A stretch of 64,000 bases of DNA from Tateyamaria sp. syn59 (GTDB lineage Bacteria > Pseudomonadota > Alphaproteobacteria > Rhodobacterales > Rhodobacteraceae), in contig NZ_VCBA01000003.1 of assembly GCF_007995245.1 (NCBI RefSeq), forward strand, positions 1-64,000, read 5' to 3'. Made by a program: the position numbers and the translations under genes. The notes under the pieces were generated by a model. It saw only the letters and a list, made by a program, of their open reading frames with translations, ran no database searches and had not been told where the DNA came from. This document shows, piece after piece, positions 43,661 to 53,717 of the stretch (position 1 is the stretch's first letter; the number at the start of each line of letters is the position of its first letter).

Positions 43661-44725
43661 ATGGATATCATTACCGAGATCGTTACGACCATTCTGGCGC
43701 AACTGCAGAAACCGACGCTTGCCTTTCTGATTGGCGGCATGGTGCTGGCAGCACTTGGCAGCAAATTCGAGATCCCCGACGCGATCTACAAGTTCATCGT
43801 TGCGCTGTTGTTGCTCAAGGTCGGCATCGGCGCCGGGATTTCGGTGCGCGAAGCGAACTTTGTGGAATTGGCCGTGCCAGCCCTGCTGGCGGCAGCGCTG
43901 GGCATCGCCATCGTCGTGCTGGGCCGCTTAACGCTGTCCAAGTGGCGGGGTGTGTCGCAGCTGGATGCCACGGCCACGGTCGGCTTGTTTGGCGCGGTGT
44001 CTGCCTCCACCCTCGCGGCGGGCATGGCGGTTCTGGACGATGAAGGTATCGCTTATGAAGGGTTCATCGGCGCGCTCTATCCGTTCATGGACGTGGCGGC
44101 ATTGGTCACGGCCATTGTGCTGGCGCGGCTGGCGGCTGCGCGGAAGGCGGCGACAGCCAATGTGCAGGGCGGGACTATCACCATGGGTGGCGGCGGCGGC
44201 GGCGCTGGCGGTTCGGCGGTTGAGAAGGGTCTGATCAAGGGCATTCTTGTCGATACCGCACGCTCGCCTGCCATCTCGGCGCTGCTGTTGGGTATCGCGC
44301 TTGGACTCTTTGCACGGCCTGAATCGGTCTATGAGAGCTTTTACGAGCCGCTGTTCCGGGGGCTGCTGTCCGTGCTGATGTTGATCATGGGCATCGAGGC
44401 CTGGTCGCGGTTGTCCGAGCTGAAGGGTGTGGCGCATGCCTACCTCTTCTACGGTCTGACAGCGCCGCTGGTGCATGGCGCGCTGGGCTTTGGTGCCGGT
44501 CTGATCGCGCACCATCTGACGGGGTTCTCGGCGGGCGGCGTGGTGCTGTTGTCGATCATGGCGGCGTCGAGTTCCGACATCTCGGGCCCGCCCACCATGC
44601 GCGCTGCACTGCCCGAGGCGAACCCGTCGGCCTATGTGGGGACGTCTACAGGGCTGGGCACGCCGGTTGCCATCCTGAGCATCCCGCTGTTCATGGCGTT
44701 GGCGGATTACTTCATCGGGTTTTGA
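43661..44725 (+). CDS. sodium-dependent bicarbonate transporter family permease (SbtA-like)
   Basis: The 354-residue membrane protein has about ten hydrophobic helices in two halves. It shows the SbtA/DUF897 features LAFLIGGMVLAALGSKFEIPD, LLLLKVGIGAG, GLFGAVSASTLAAGMAVLDD and a late SSDISGPPTMRAALPEANPS. The middle loop is Gly-rich (TMGGGGGGAGGSAVEKG, near 172). In cyanobacteria SbtA imports HCO3- with Na+; in heterotrophs the role is less clear, perhaps for carboxylases. AAGGAGAG precedes the ATG. It ends at a strong terminator. Confidence 0.88.
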   Translation: MDIITEIVTTILAQLQKPTLAFLIGGMVLAALGSKFEIPDAIYKFIVALLLLKVGIGAGISVREANFVELAVPALLAAALGIAIVVLGRLTLSKWRGVSQLDATATVGLFGAVSASTLAAGMAVLDDEGIAYEGFIGALYPFMDVAALVTAIVLARLAAARKAATANVQGGTITMGGGGGGAGGSAVEKGLIKGILVDTARSPAISALLLGIALGLFARPESVYESFYEPLFRGLLSVLMLIMGIEAWSRLSELKGVAHAYLFYGLTAPLVHGALGFGAGLIAHHLTGFSAGGVVLLSIMAASSSDISGPPTMRAALPEANPSAYVGTSTGLGTPVAILSIPLFMALADYFIGF

Positions 44726-44757
44726 TTGGGCCATAGCTCTGTAAAGTGCACGGTTAT

Positions 44758-44781
44758 GGGCGGGCTTCGGCCCGCCCTTTT
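44758..44781 (+). terminator. intrinsic terminator of the sbtA-like gene
   Basis: A perfect stem GGGCGGGC/GCCCGCCC with a stable TTCG loop, followed directly by TTTT, lies 32 bases after the stop codon. Confidence 0.9.
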
Positions 44782-45020
44782 ACGTGATCCTGTGGTGTGC
44801 TGAAGCCCTTGCGAATTAAGAGGCTCATGAGGCTTTGCTCACTTGCACGGAATCAAGCCGAAGGCGCCGTGCATCGTCAGACCGCCCCTCGGGCTGGCGA
44901 TTTGGTTGGTCTGGGCGCGTCGCTCGGATCGAAGATGTACTTGGCTGCCATAAAGCGAGTCGAATGGATGTTGGGTCGCCATCCCGCGGTCTGGCGCAGC
45001 ACGGCTATTGCCACAAACAA
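44782..45020. other. gap between the sbtA terminator and the rpmJ terminator
   Basis: I see no gene with a ribosome-binding site in this stretch. Short frames on both strands have unprotein-like composition. No promoter, RNA or repeat is recognisable. Confidence 0.4.
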
Positions 45021-45048
45021 AAAAGCCGCCCCGGATGGAGCGGCTTTT
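45021..45048 (-). terminator. intrinsic terminator of rpmJ
   Basis: AAAAGCCGC/GCGGCTTTT forms a nine-pair stem with a ten-base loop. On the minus strand it ends in a run of U, 21 bases after the rpmJ stop. The A/U-symmetric arms could also stop plus-strand transcripts. Confidence 0.85.
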
Positions 45049-45069
45049 CTAAAATGTATCGCTGTGGCC

Positions 45070-45195
45070 TTAGCCCTGGCGGGCTTTGAACCGGCGCTGT
45101 GTCTTGTTGATGACGTACACACGGCCCTTGCGGCGCACGACGCGGCAATCACGGTGCCGATTCTTGAGCGAACGGAGCGAGTTGCGAACCTTCAT
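45070..45195 (-). CDS. rpmJ: 50S ribosomal protein L36, zinc-free (YkgO) type
   Basis: A 41-residue highly basic protein, [20 protein letters not shown] followed by [21 protein letters not shown]. It has only one cysteine, so it lacks the zinc ribbon of the standard L36 and belongs to the C-minus form. In alphaproteobacteria this form is often the only L36. Single gene with its own terminator downstream; the tRNA-Val gene lies about 110 bases upstream on the same strand. Confidence 0.95.
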   Translation of the reverse strand: MKVRNSLRSLKNRHRDCRVVRRKGRVYVINKTQRRFKARQG

Positions 45196-45301
45196 GGCGC
45201 TTCTTCCTCATGTTTCATGGCGCGAAGCAGCGCCGGGTTGCAGTTTAGCGCATCTGCGCTGGTGTTTGGCCCATGCGGGTTGCCCCGGATGGTGGAATGA
45301 G

Positions 45302-45376
45302 TGGTGGGCGATACAAGGATCGAACTTGTGACCCCTTCGATGTCAACGAAGTGCTCTACCGCTGAGCTAATCGCCC
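45302..45376 (-). tRNA. tRNA-Val (anticodon GAC)
   Basis: A full cloverleaf can be drawn on the minus strand: acceptor GGGCGAT/ATCGCCC, D arm with AGCTCAGCGGTAGAGC, anticodon stem CTTCG/CGAAG around the loop TTGACAT (anticodon GAC), and T arm ACAAG-TTCGATC-CTTGT. The CCA end is encoded at 45302-45304. Confidence 0.97.
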
Positions 45377-45525
45377 ACTCTGACCGCCTCGAATGCCTTG
45401 TCCACAGGTCCGTGGACGCGGGAATCCACGCCGGGTGAGGGGGCGTATAAAAGGAGTCGAACAGAGGATCAAGGGCTTTTGGCTTTCCCTTTTCTCGGGC
45501 TATGTTGGACGCCAGAGGAGGGGCC

Positions 45526-46386
45526 ATGCCCAAGGTCGCATACGAAGTTTTGCATCCCGAGCGCCGCACGTCGTGCGTCGTGTTTGCGTCGCCCCATTCG
45601 GGTCGCGATTACCCGTGGAGTTTTCTGCGGCGGACCGTGCTGGATGAGCAGACGGTCCGGTCGTCCGAGGATGCCTTTGTCGACAAGCTGTTCAATATGG
45701 CGCCGCAATACGGCGCCCCCCTGCTGACAGCCGGTGCGCCGCGCGCTTTTGTTGATCTGAACCGCAGCGCGGACGAGCTGGACCCGGCGTTGATCGAAGG
45801 CGTCCGGCGTCAGGGGCACAATCCGCGCATCGCAAGTGGGTTGGGTGTGATCCCGCGCGTGGTGGCAAATGGCCGGGTGATCTACCGCGGCAAGCTGCCC
45901 ATGCGCGAGGCGGAGCGGCGTATTGATCTGTACTGGAGGCCCTACCACGCTGTCCTGCAAAAGCTGCTGGACGGGGCGCACCAGCACCATGGGCTCACCG
46001 TTCTGATCGACTGCCATTCGATGCCGCATGAGGCCATGGACGGGATCGCGCAAGGCGCGCGCAAGCGCCCCGACGTGGTGCTGGGCGACCGCTTTGGTGC
46101 GGCAGCCGGGGGCGAGATCGTAGATATGGTTGAGGCGGCTTTTGCCGCGGCGGGCTTTACCGTGGCGCGCAATGCGCCCTTTGCCGGGGCCTACGTGACG
46201 CAGGCCTATGGCCGTCCGTCGCGCAACCAGCATGCTGTGCAGGTCGAGATTGACCGCTCCCTTTATATGAATGAGCGCACGATTACGCCGCACTCCGATT
46301 TCGATTCCGTGCGGGACCGGTTGCGTGGAGTTGTCGCCGAGCTGTCGACTATTGGCCAGAGCCGGATGCCGCTGGCGGCTGAGTGA
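45526..46386 (+). CDS. N-formylglutamate amidohydrolase
   Basis: This family hydrolyses N-formyl-L-glutamate, the last step of one histidine-degradation route, or related N-acyl amino acids. The 286-residue protein has FASPHSGRDYP (near 24), FVDLNRSADELDP, IDCHSMPHEA (near 163) and FAGAYVTQAYGRPSRNQHAVQVEIDRSLYM (about 220-250), all typical. AGAGGAGGGG before ATG 45526 fixes the start over an upstream ATG at 45502. It converges with dinB, three bases apart. No hut genes are nearby. Confidence 0.9.
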   Translation: MPKVAYEVLHPERRTSCVVFASPHSGRDYPWSFLRRTVLDEQTVRSSEDAFVDKLFNMAPQYGAPLLTAGAPRAFVDLNRSADELDPALIEGVRRQGHNPRIASGLGVIPRVVANGRVIYRGKLPMREAERRIDLYWRPYHAVLQKLLDGAHQHHGLTVLIDCHSMPHEAMDGIAQGARKRPDVVLGDRFGAAAGGEIVDMVEAAFAAAGFTVARNAPFAGAYVTQAYGRPSRNQHAVQVEIDRSLYMNERTITPHSDFDSVRDRLRGVVAELSTIGQSRMPLAAE

Positions 46387-46389
46387 TCC

Positions 46390-47643
46390 TCAGCGCAGCG
46401 CGCGCCCTTTGACAATCGCATCGTGGCCGAAGCGGTCGCGGATTGCGTCGGCGGCGCGCTCCGCTTCACCGCGTTTGCGCGCGCCTGGATCGAGCAGGTC
46501 GCCCGAGGCCTGCACACTGTCTGCATCTACGAGGTCTGAGATACCGCAGCCGAGGAGGCGGTAGGGGCCTTCATCCCCAACCTGATCGAACAGCCCGCGC
46601 GCGGTGCGGTAGATCGTGTCGGCCAGTTGCGCGGGGTCGCGCAGGGAGACGCGGCGGGTGAGCGATGAGTGGTCGTGGCGTTTGAGTTTCAGCGTCACAA
46701 CGCGCCCTGCGATGCCCCTGGCCTTGGCCCGGCTCGCCACCTTGTCCGCCATCCGCCAGAGATGGCCGTCGAGGATATCGGGGTCGTTCGTGTCCTCGCC
46801 AAAGGTAGTTTCGTTGCTGATGGATTTCATCGGCGCGTTGCGGGTCACGCGCCGGGCGTCCTGCCCGCGCGCGAGGTTCCAGAGCCGGTCGCCCATGGAG
46901 CCGAAGCGTGCGACGAGGTCGGTTTGGTCCCACCGCAGGAGGTCGGCGAAGGTGCGGATGCCGGCCTTGTCCAGTGATTGTTGAGCGGCAGGGCCAATGC
47001 CCCAGATCAGGCGTACTGGCTTGTCGCGCAGGAAGTCGGTGGTTTCTGCGGCACCAATGATCGAGAAGCCGTGGGGTTTTTCGAGGTCTGAGGCGACCTT
47101 GGCCAGAAATTTGTTGTGTGAGAGGCCAATGGAACCGGTCAGGCCCAATTCGTCCCGCATCCGCTTGACGAGGCGCGCGAGCATCACGGCTGGAGGTGCG
47201 CCATGCAGGCGGGTGGTGCCGGTGAGGTCCAGGAACGCTTCGTCCAGCGACAGGGGTTCGATGGCGGGGGTCAACTCTTCCATCATGGCGCGGATCGCGC
47301 GGGAGGCTTCGACATAGGCGTCCATGCGCGGTTTAATGACGACAGCGTCGGGGCAAAGCTTGAGCGCCTGGAACATAGGCATGGCAGAGCGCACGCCGCG
47401 GATGCGTGCCACGTAGCAGGCGGTGGATACCACGCCGCGCCGCCCGCCGCCGATAATGACGGGTTTGCCTTCGAGGCCGGGATCATCGCGTTTCTCGACC
47501 GAGGCATAAAACGCATCGCAGTCCATATGCGCGATGGACAGATCGAAGAGTTCTGGGTGACTGACGATGCGCGGTGCACCACAGGACGGGCAGCGGGAAC
47601 CCGCTTCGAAAGTGGTCAGGCAATCACGGCATAGGCTGGGCAT
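46390..47643 (-). CDS. dinB: DNA polymerase IV with N-terminal zinc-ribbon-like extension
   Basis: Error-prone Y-family polymerase of 417 residues. Catalytic acidic residues are in HMDCDAFYASVEKRD (near 40-54) and SLDEAFLDL (near 133-141). The helix-hairpin-helix region has RLIWGIGPAAQQSL, and the little-finger domain has MKSISNETTFGED. The N terminus adds about 35 residues with Cys5-X2-Cys8 and Cys18-X2-Cys21, which looks like a small zinc ribbon before the polymerase fold. I saw no GTTC-N7-GTTC SOS box upstream, but the gap to the divergent NUDIX gene is only 54 bases. Confidence 0.93.
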   Translation of the reverse strand: MPSLCRDCLTTFEAGSRCPSCGAPRIVSHPELFDLSIAHMDCDAFYASVEKRDDPGLEGKPVIIGGGRRGVVSTACYVARIRGVRSAMPMFQALKLCPDAVVIKPRMDAYVEASRAIRAMMEELTPAIEPLSLDEAFLDLTGTTRLHGAPPAVMLARLVKRMRDELGLTGSIGLSHNKFLAKVASDLEKPHGFSIIGAAETTDFLRDKPVRLIWGIGPAAQQSLDKAGIRTFADLLRWDQTDLVARFGSMGDRLWNLARGQDARRVTRNAPMKSISNETTFGEDTNDPDILDGHLWRMADKVASRAKARGIAGRVVTLKLKRHDHSSLTRRVSLRDPAQLADTIYRTARGLFDQVGDEGPYRLLGCGISDLVDADSVQASGDLLDPGARKRGEAERAADAIRDRFGHDAIVKGRALR

Positions 47644-47697
47644 GGGGCGGCTTTGTAGCTAGTGGTTTTCGTGTATCAAATCAGCGAGGGATTGAAC

Positions 47698-48132
47698 ATG
47701 GCCAGACGGATCACCGGAGCAAAACTGGCCCTGTTTGTTGGCGATCGACTGGCCACAATGCTGCGGGACGACGATCCGAATATCAAATGGCCAAACTACT
47801 GGGACCTACCCGGTGGTGGCTGGGAAGAAGGGGAAACTCCGTTGCAGTGTGCGCTGCGCGAAACGCGTGAAGAGCTGAACCTTTCGGTTGCCCCGGAGTT
47901 GGTGCGCTGGGGCCGGGATTATGGCGCGACCAGCGGCAACATCACGTGGTTTTTCGCTGCGCACATGCCGGAAGAGACGGCACGCGACATTACCCTTGGG
48001 GATGAGGGACAGGCATGGGATCTGATGGATGTGCAGACCTTTCTGGACCATGACATGGTCGTACCGCTGTTCAAGCCGCGCCTGCGCGATTACCTCGCCG
48101 GGGTCATGTCTGCGAATTTTGAAAGGCCCTGA
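47698..48132 (+). CDS. NUDIX hydrolase
   Basis: The 144-residue protein carries the NUDIX box as GGGWEEGETPLQCALRETRE then ELNLSV, near residues 39-65, with the REXXEE core intact (RETREEL). It should cleave a nucleoside diphosphate linked to another group; the substrate is unknown. The start ATG 47698 follows GAGGG. Its promoter must lie in the short gap shared with dinB, which suggests a link to DNA-damage or nucleotide-pool cleansing. Confidence 0.9.
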   Translation: MARRITGAKLALFVGDRLATMLRDDDPNIKWPNYWDLPGGGWEEGETPLQCALRETREELNLSVAPELVRWGRDYGATSGNITWFFAAHMPEETARDITLGDEGQAWDLMDVQTFLDHDMVVPLFKPRLRDYLAGVMSANFERP

Positions 48133-48139
48133 CATAAAG

Positions 48140-48160
48140 CCCCCCGCGCGAAGCGGGGGG
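48140..48160 (+). terminator. hairpin after the NUDIX gene
   Basis: CCCCCCGC/GCGGGGGG with a five-base loop starts seven bases after the NUDIX stop codon. No U-run follows. Confidence 0.6.
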
Positions 48161-48351
48161 AGGTGACGAACCACAGGAAGAGCCGGTCCGTCGGGGAGTA
48201 TCACCTAACGTAAAGTACCACCTTTAAGGGAATTTACCGAGTATGGATTTCCTGACCATCCAATATACGGTGGTCCGTTGCCGAAATGGCACAAACTATT
48301 GATCCGGAACAGCGTCAATTGCTGTGGATAGGTCGGAAAAGCCCGGCGTTG

Positions 48352-49068
48352 TCAGTGGTTTGGAGACTGTGCCTGCGGACTAAGCATTTCTGCCAAAATC
48401 GCCTCTGCAGCGGCTTTCGGGCTGGGCGATGTCCATATGGGGCGCCCGACAACGATGTGATCCACACCGTTTGCCACGGCGTTTGCGGGCGTTGCGACTC
48501 GCTTTTGGTCGCCCAGATCGGCGCCCGCAGGCCGCACGCCGGGCGTTACAATCAGCCGGTTCTGCGCTTCGGGCAGCGCGCGGATCGCGGCCGCCTCGTG
48601 CGGAGAGGCGATGACACCGTCCGCACCCGCGTCGAAGGCGCGCGCGGCCCGTTCGCTGACCAGATCGCCGACGTCGCCGGGCTTGATCAGGCTGTTGTCC
48701 AGGTCTTGTCGGTCAAGTGAGGTCAGGATCGTGACGGCAAGAATTTTCAGATCGCTGCCCGCAGCCCCTTCCTTGGCGGCGCGGACGACGTGCGGATCGC
48801 CATGGACGGTCAGAAAGTCGAGGTCGAATTGCGCAAGGCCGCGCACCGCCGCCTCGACCGTGGCGCCGATGTCAAAGAGTTTCATATCGAGGAAGATGCG
48901 TTTGCCGCGGTCCTGTTTTAACTCATTGGCGAGGGCCAGGCCGCCACCGGTCAGCATGCCAAGCCCGATCTTGTAGAAGCTGACGCTGTCGCCCAACCGG
49001 TCGGCAAGGTTCAGACCTGCCACCGCATTTGGCACGTCCAGTGCCACGATCAACCGATCATCTGTCAT
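48352..49068 (-). CDS. pyrF: orotidine 5'-phosphate decarboxylase
   Basis: Catalyses OMP to UMP, the last step of de novo pyrimidine synthesis. The 238-residue protein has the N-terminal LIVALDVPNA, the catalytic FLDMKLFDIGATV (near 60; the usual DIPNT reads DIGAT), and the phosphate-binding LIVTPGVRPAGADLGDQKRV and DHIVVGRPI near the C terminus. GGGGGAA before ATG 49068 decides the start; a GTG at 49083 is less likely. A terminator separates it from the upstream small gene, so it has its own promoter. Confidence 0.95.
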   Translation of the reverse strand: MTDDRLIVALDVPNAVAGLNLADRLGDSVSFYKIGLGMLTGGGLALANELKQDRGKRIFLDMKLFDIGATVEAAVRGLAQFDLDFLTVHGDPHVVRAAKEGAAGSDLKILAVTILTSLDRQDLDNSLIKPGDVGDLVSERAARAFDAGADGVIASPHEAAAIRALPEAQNRLIVTPGVRPAGADLGDQKRVATPANAVANGVDHIVVGRPIWTSPSPKAAAEAILAEMLSPQAQSPNH

Positions 49069-49121
49069 ATGTCGTTCCCCCACGCTTGGCCGTGGCGCCG
49101 GTTTAGGGCACGCACGCTATG

Positions 49122-49153
49122 AAAAAAAGCCCGGATGCGATGTGCATCCGGGC
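49122..49153 (-). terminator. intrinsic terminator upstream of pyrF
   Basis: A perfect ten-pair stem GCCCGGATGC/GCATCCGGGC with loop GATGT is followed on the minus strand by seven U. It ends the transcript of the 103-residue gene at 49265-49576. Confidence 0.92.
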
Positions 49154-49264
49154 AAGTGTCAGAGACGTAGCAGGCAGGCACCTGTCTCTGGATTGGTTCG
49201 TTGCGCTGCATGGCGCGGGGGACAGAAAATGCGCAATGCAGACCGCGCAACGAACCGAGGGAAC

Positions 49265-49576
49265 TCAGGCTGCGCGCGGGCGCAGCGTTGCGAATTTGTC
49301 GATGGTCATACGCCGCAATCCCGCCAGCCGATTGGGGCGGCGTGGTGTCTTGGCGGCGGGCAAGTGCATGTTGCGGGACCGGCCAAAGGTGTGGCGTCGC
49401 ATCGCTTGCGTTGCGAGCCCTTCGGCGGCGTCCTCGAACGCCATGGTGATGGGTGCATTGATGGCACATGCGTAACTGCGCGCACCGCGATCGTCGTGAA
49501 CGGTCACGAGGGCTTCGAAAGACTGCGTGGCGGCGTTGTAGATCACATCGCTCAGTTGCAACGGAACAGTCTGCAT
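49265..49576 (-). CDS. conserved hypothetical protein of Rhodobacterales type
   Basis: The 103-residue protein begins MQTVPLQLSDVIYNAATQSF and has a beta-type first half (EALVTVHDDRGARSYACAIN) and a basic C-terminal tail (HLPAAKTPRRPNRLAGLRRM). AGGTGA lies before ATG 49576; a GTG at 49585 is less well placed. It has its own strong terminator, so it is a separate expressed gene. I have no functional assignment, though I recall similar proteins in related bacteria. Confidence 0.7.
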   Translation of the reverse strand: MQTVPLQLSDVIYNAATQSFEALVTVHDDRGARSYACAINAPITMAFEDAAEGLATQAMRRHTFGRSRNMHLPAAKTPRRPNRLAGLRRMTIDKFATLRPRAA

Positions 49577-50019
49577 TTTGGTCACCTACATGTTGTGGTT
49601 CTGCTCGTATAACTTGCAAGATGGGTGACTGGTTCCTGAATTTTAGGGGGAACATCTGTCACGCGGACTCACGGTCGCGTGCGTGGGGCGTTGCGGTTTG
49701 CCACCGAATTTTTGGCAAGATTCTGAAATCGTTAACTTTTTGGCAACGGTCGCGTATGGAGAATGCCCTTGGGCGTAAGCCGTTGAATCAGCGACATTTT
49801 GCTGAAATTTGTGAGCGATCCGTATGGTTTTGAAGGAAAGCTGTGACTTTCGGGGCGTTTTGGGCGCTGGGACATGTGGTGCAAAATTTGGTGCAGAAAT
49901 CGACCTGTGACACTTGTGCAACGCATGCGCCTTCCCCATTTCTGGTTGGTAGGCCCGATGGCCCGTGTGCCTCTGGGAGGGCGCGGGCAAAACTGGGCGC
50001 TGAAAAGGAGAAATGACCC
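49577..50019. other. long divergent region upstream of clpB
   Basis: About 440 bases separate the small minus-strand gene from clpB. The right part holds the sigma-32-like promoter at 49913-49941. The region from 49600 to 49900 contains A/T-richer stretches (TTTTTGGCAAG, TTAACTTTTTGGCAA) but no gene I can support on either strand; frames there are shadows or lack ribosome-binding sites. Confidence 0.5.
49913..49941 (+). promoter_or_regulatory. predicted sigma-32 heat-shock promoter of clpB
   Basis: CTTGTG (49913-49918), 15 bases, CCCCATTT (49934-49941). The -10 matches the RpoH consensus CCCCATNT completely and the -35 keeps the essential CTTG. Transcription would start near 49948, about 70 bases before the clpB ATG. 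Confidence 0.75.
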
Positions 50020-52635
<2,616 letters not shown>

Positions 52636-52665
52636 ATGTGACGGGTCCCTGACGGGGCCTGTTGC

Positions 52666-52694
52666 CGGGGATGTTCGGCGAACGGACATCCCCG
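52666..52694 (+). terminator. hairpin downstream of clpB
   Basis: CGGGGATGT/ACATCCCCG, a nine-pair perfect stem with an 11-base loop, starts 30 bases after the clpB stop. There is no U-run, so its strength is uncertain. Confidence 0.6.
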
Positions 52695-52820
52695 TGCCCA
52701 GCAGCCGAAACGCGTGCAAACCAGTGTTCCGTTTTTCGGTTTGTTTTGGCGATGTCTTGATGACGTGGCGCATGGCTGATCACGCAGACATCGGGGCACC
52801 TGCTGTTTGACGGCGCCGCG

Positions 52821-53717
52821 TCACAGCGCGTTCAAAACCCTGTCGGCCATCACAGCGGCGGACGTTCGGTTGTCGATACCCATCTTCTGAAAAATCTGCT
52901 CGAGATGTTTGTTCACTGTCCGCGCGCTCAGACCAAGGATGGCGCTGATGTCGCGGTTGGTTTTTCCCAGGGTCAGCCAATACAGCACTTCGGCTTCGCG
53001 CGGGGTCAGCGTGAAGGCTTCGGCGAGCACGTGTTCTTTGCTGTGTGACACGCGGCGCATCGGTTTGATCAGGATCTCGGGTGACGCTGTCATGCCGATG
53101 TACTGAAAGGTCAGTTCGCTTGTCTCGTAGGGTTGAACGGACGACACCGGCCTATTAGCGCACTCCGCCACCCACATCTTCCAATCAGGGCCCAGGGCCG
53201 TTGCATCGGTGGTGTTCAGGAAGTCGATCGCCTTTTGCGATCCCCACAGAACAGTGCCCTTCAGGTCGCATGCCAGAACGGTCCGCCCGGATGTATCGAG
53301 TGCGTCGCGGGCGCTTTGCAGAAGTCTTGAGTTGATGATGTGCGTGCTGAGCCGCGCAATGAGTTCTTCGACGACGACTGGTTTGGTGATGTAATCGACC
53401 CCACCGGATGCAAGACCTTCGAGAAGGCGCTCCTTTTCGGTCAGCCCGGTCATGAAGATAATAGGTGTGGTCACGGGGTCGGACCCGAATTTGAGTTCGC
53501 GGCAGGTCTCGAACCCGTCCATGCCGGGCATGACGGCGTCCATCAGGATCACATCCGGTTCCACGCGGCGGGTCAGTTCAATCGCAGATTTCCCGTCGGT
53601 CGCCACAAGCACGGTGATCCCGCTGTCCTCAAGTGCGGCAGACACCATGCCCAGAGTATCGGGCGTGTCATCGACGACGAGCGCGATGCACTTTCGGCCA
53701 AAGTCAGTCAATACCAT
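52821..53717 (-). CDS. LuxR-type response regulator paired with the permease-kinase
   Basis: The 298-residue protein has an N-terminal receiver with VVDDTPD, the phospho-acceptor Asp near 58 in DVILMDAVMPGMDG and KP in DYITKPV. A middle segment (about 140-225) looks like a degenerate PAS domain (VLACDLKGTVLWGSQKAIDFLN). The LuxR helix-turn-helix is near 232-295 (LTPREAEVLYWLTLGKTNRDISAILGLSARTVNKHLEQIF). Its ATG lies within the last 14 bases of the kinase gene, so the pair is co-translated. The obvious candidate binding site is the palindrome at 57162-57183. Confidence 0.93.
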   Translation of the reverse strand: MVLTDFGRKCIALVVDDTPDTLGMVSAALEDSGITVLVATDGKSAIELTRRVEPDVILMDAVMPGMDGFETCRELKFGSDPVTTPIIFMTGLTEKERLLEGLASGGVDYITKPVVVEELIARLSTHIINSRLLQSARDALDTSGRTVLACDLKGTVLWGSQKAIDFLNTTDATALGPDWKMWVAECANRPVSSVQPYETSELTFQYIGMTASPEILIKPMRRVSHSKEHVLAEAFTLTPREAEVLYWLTLGKTNRDISAILGLSARTVNKHLEQIFQKMGIDNRTSAAVMADRVLNAL

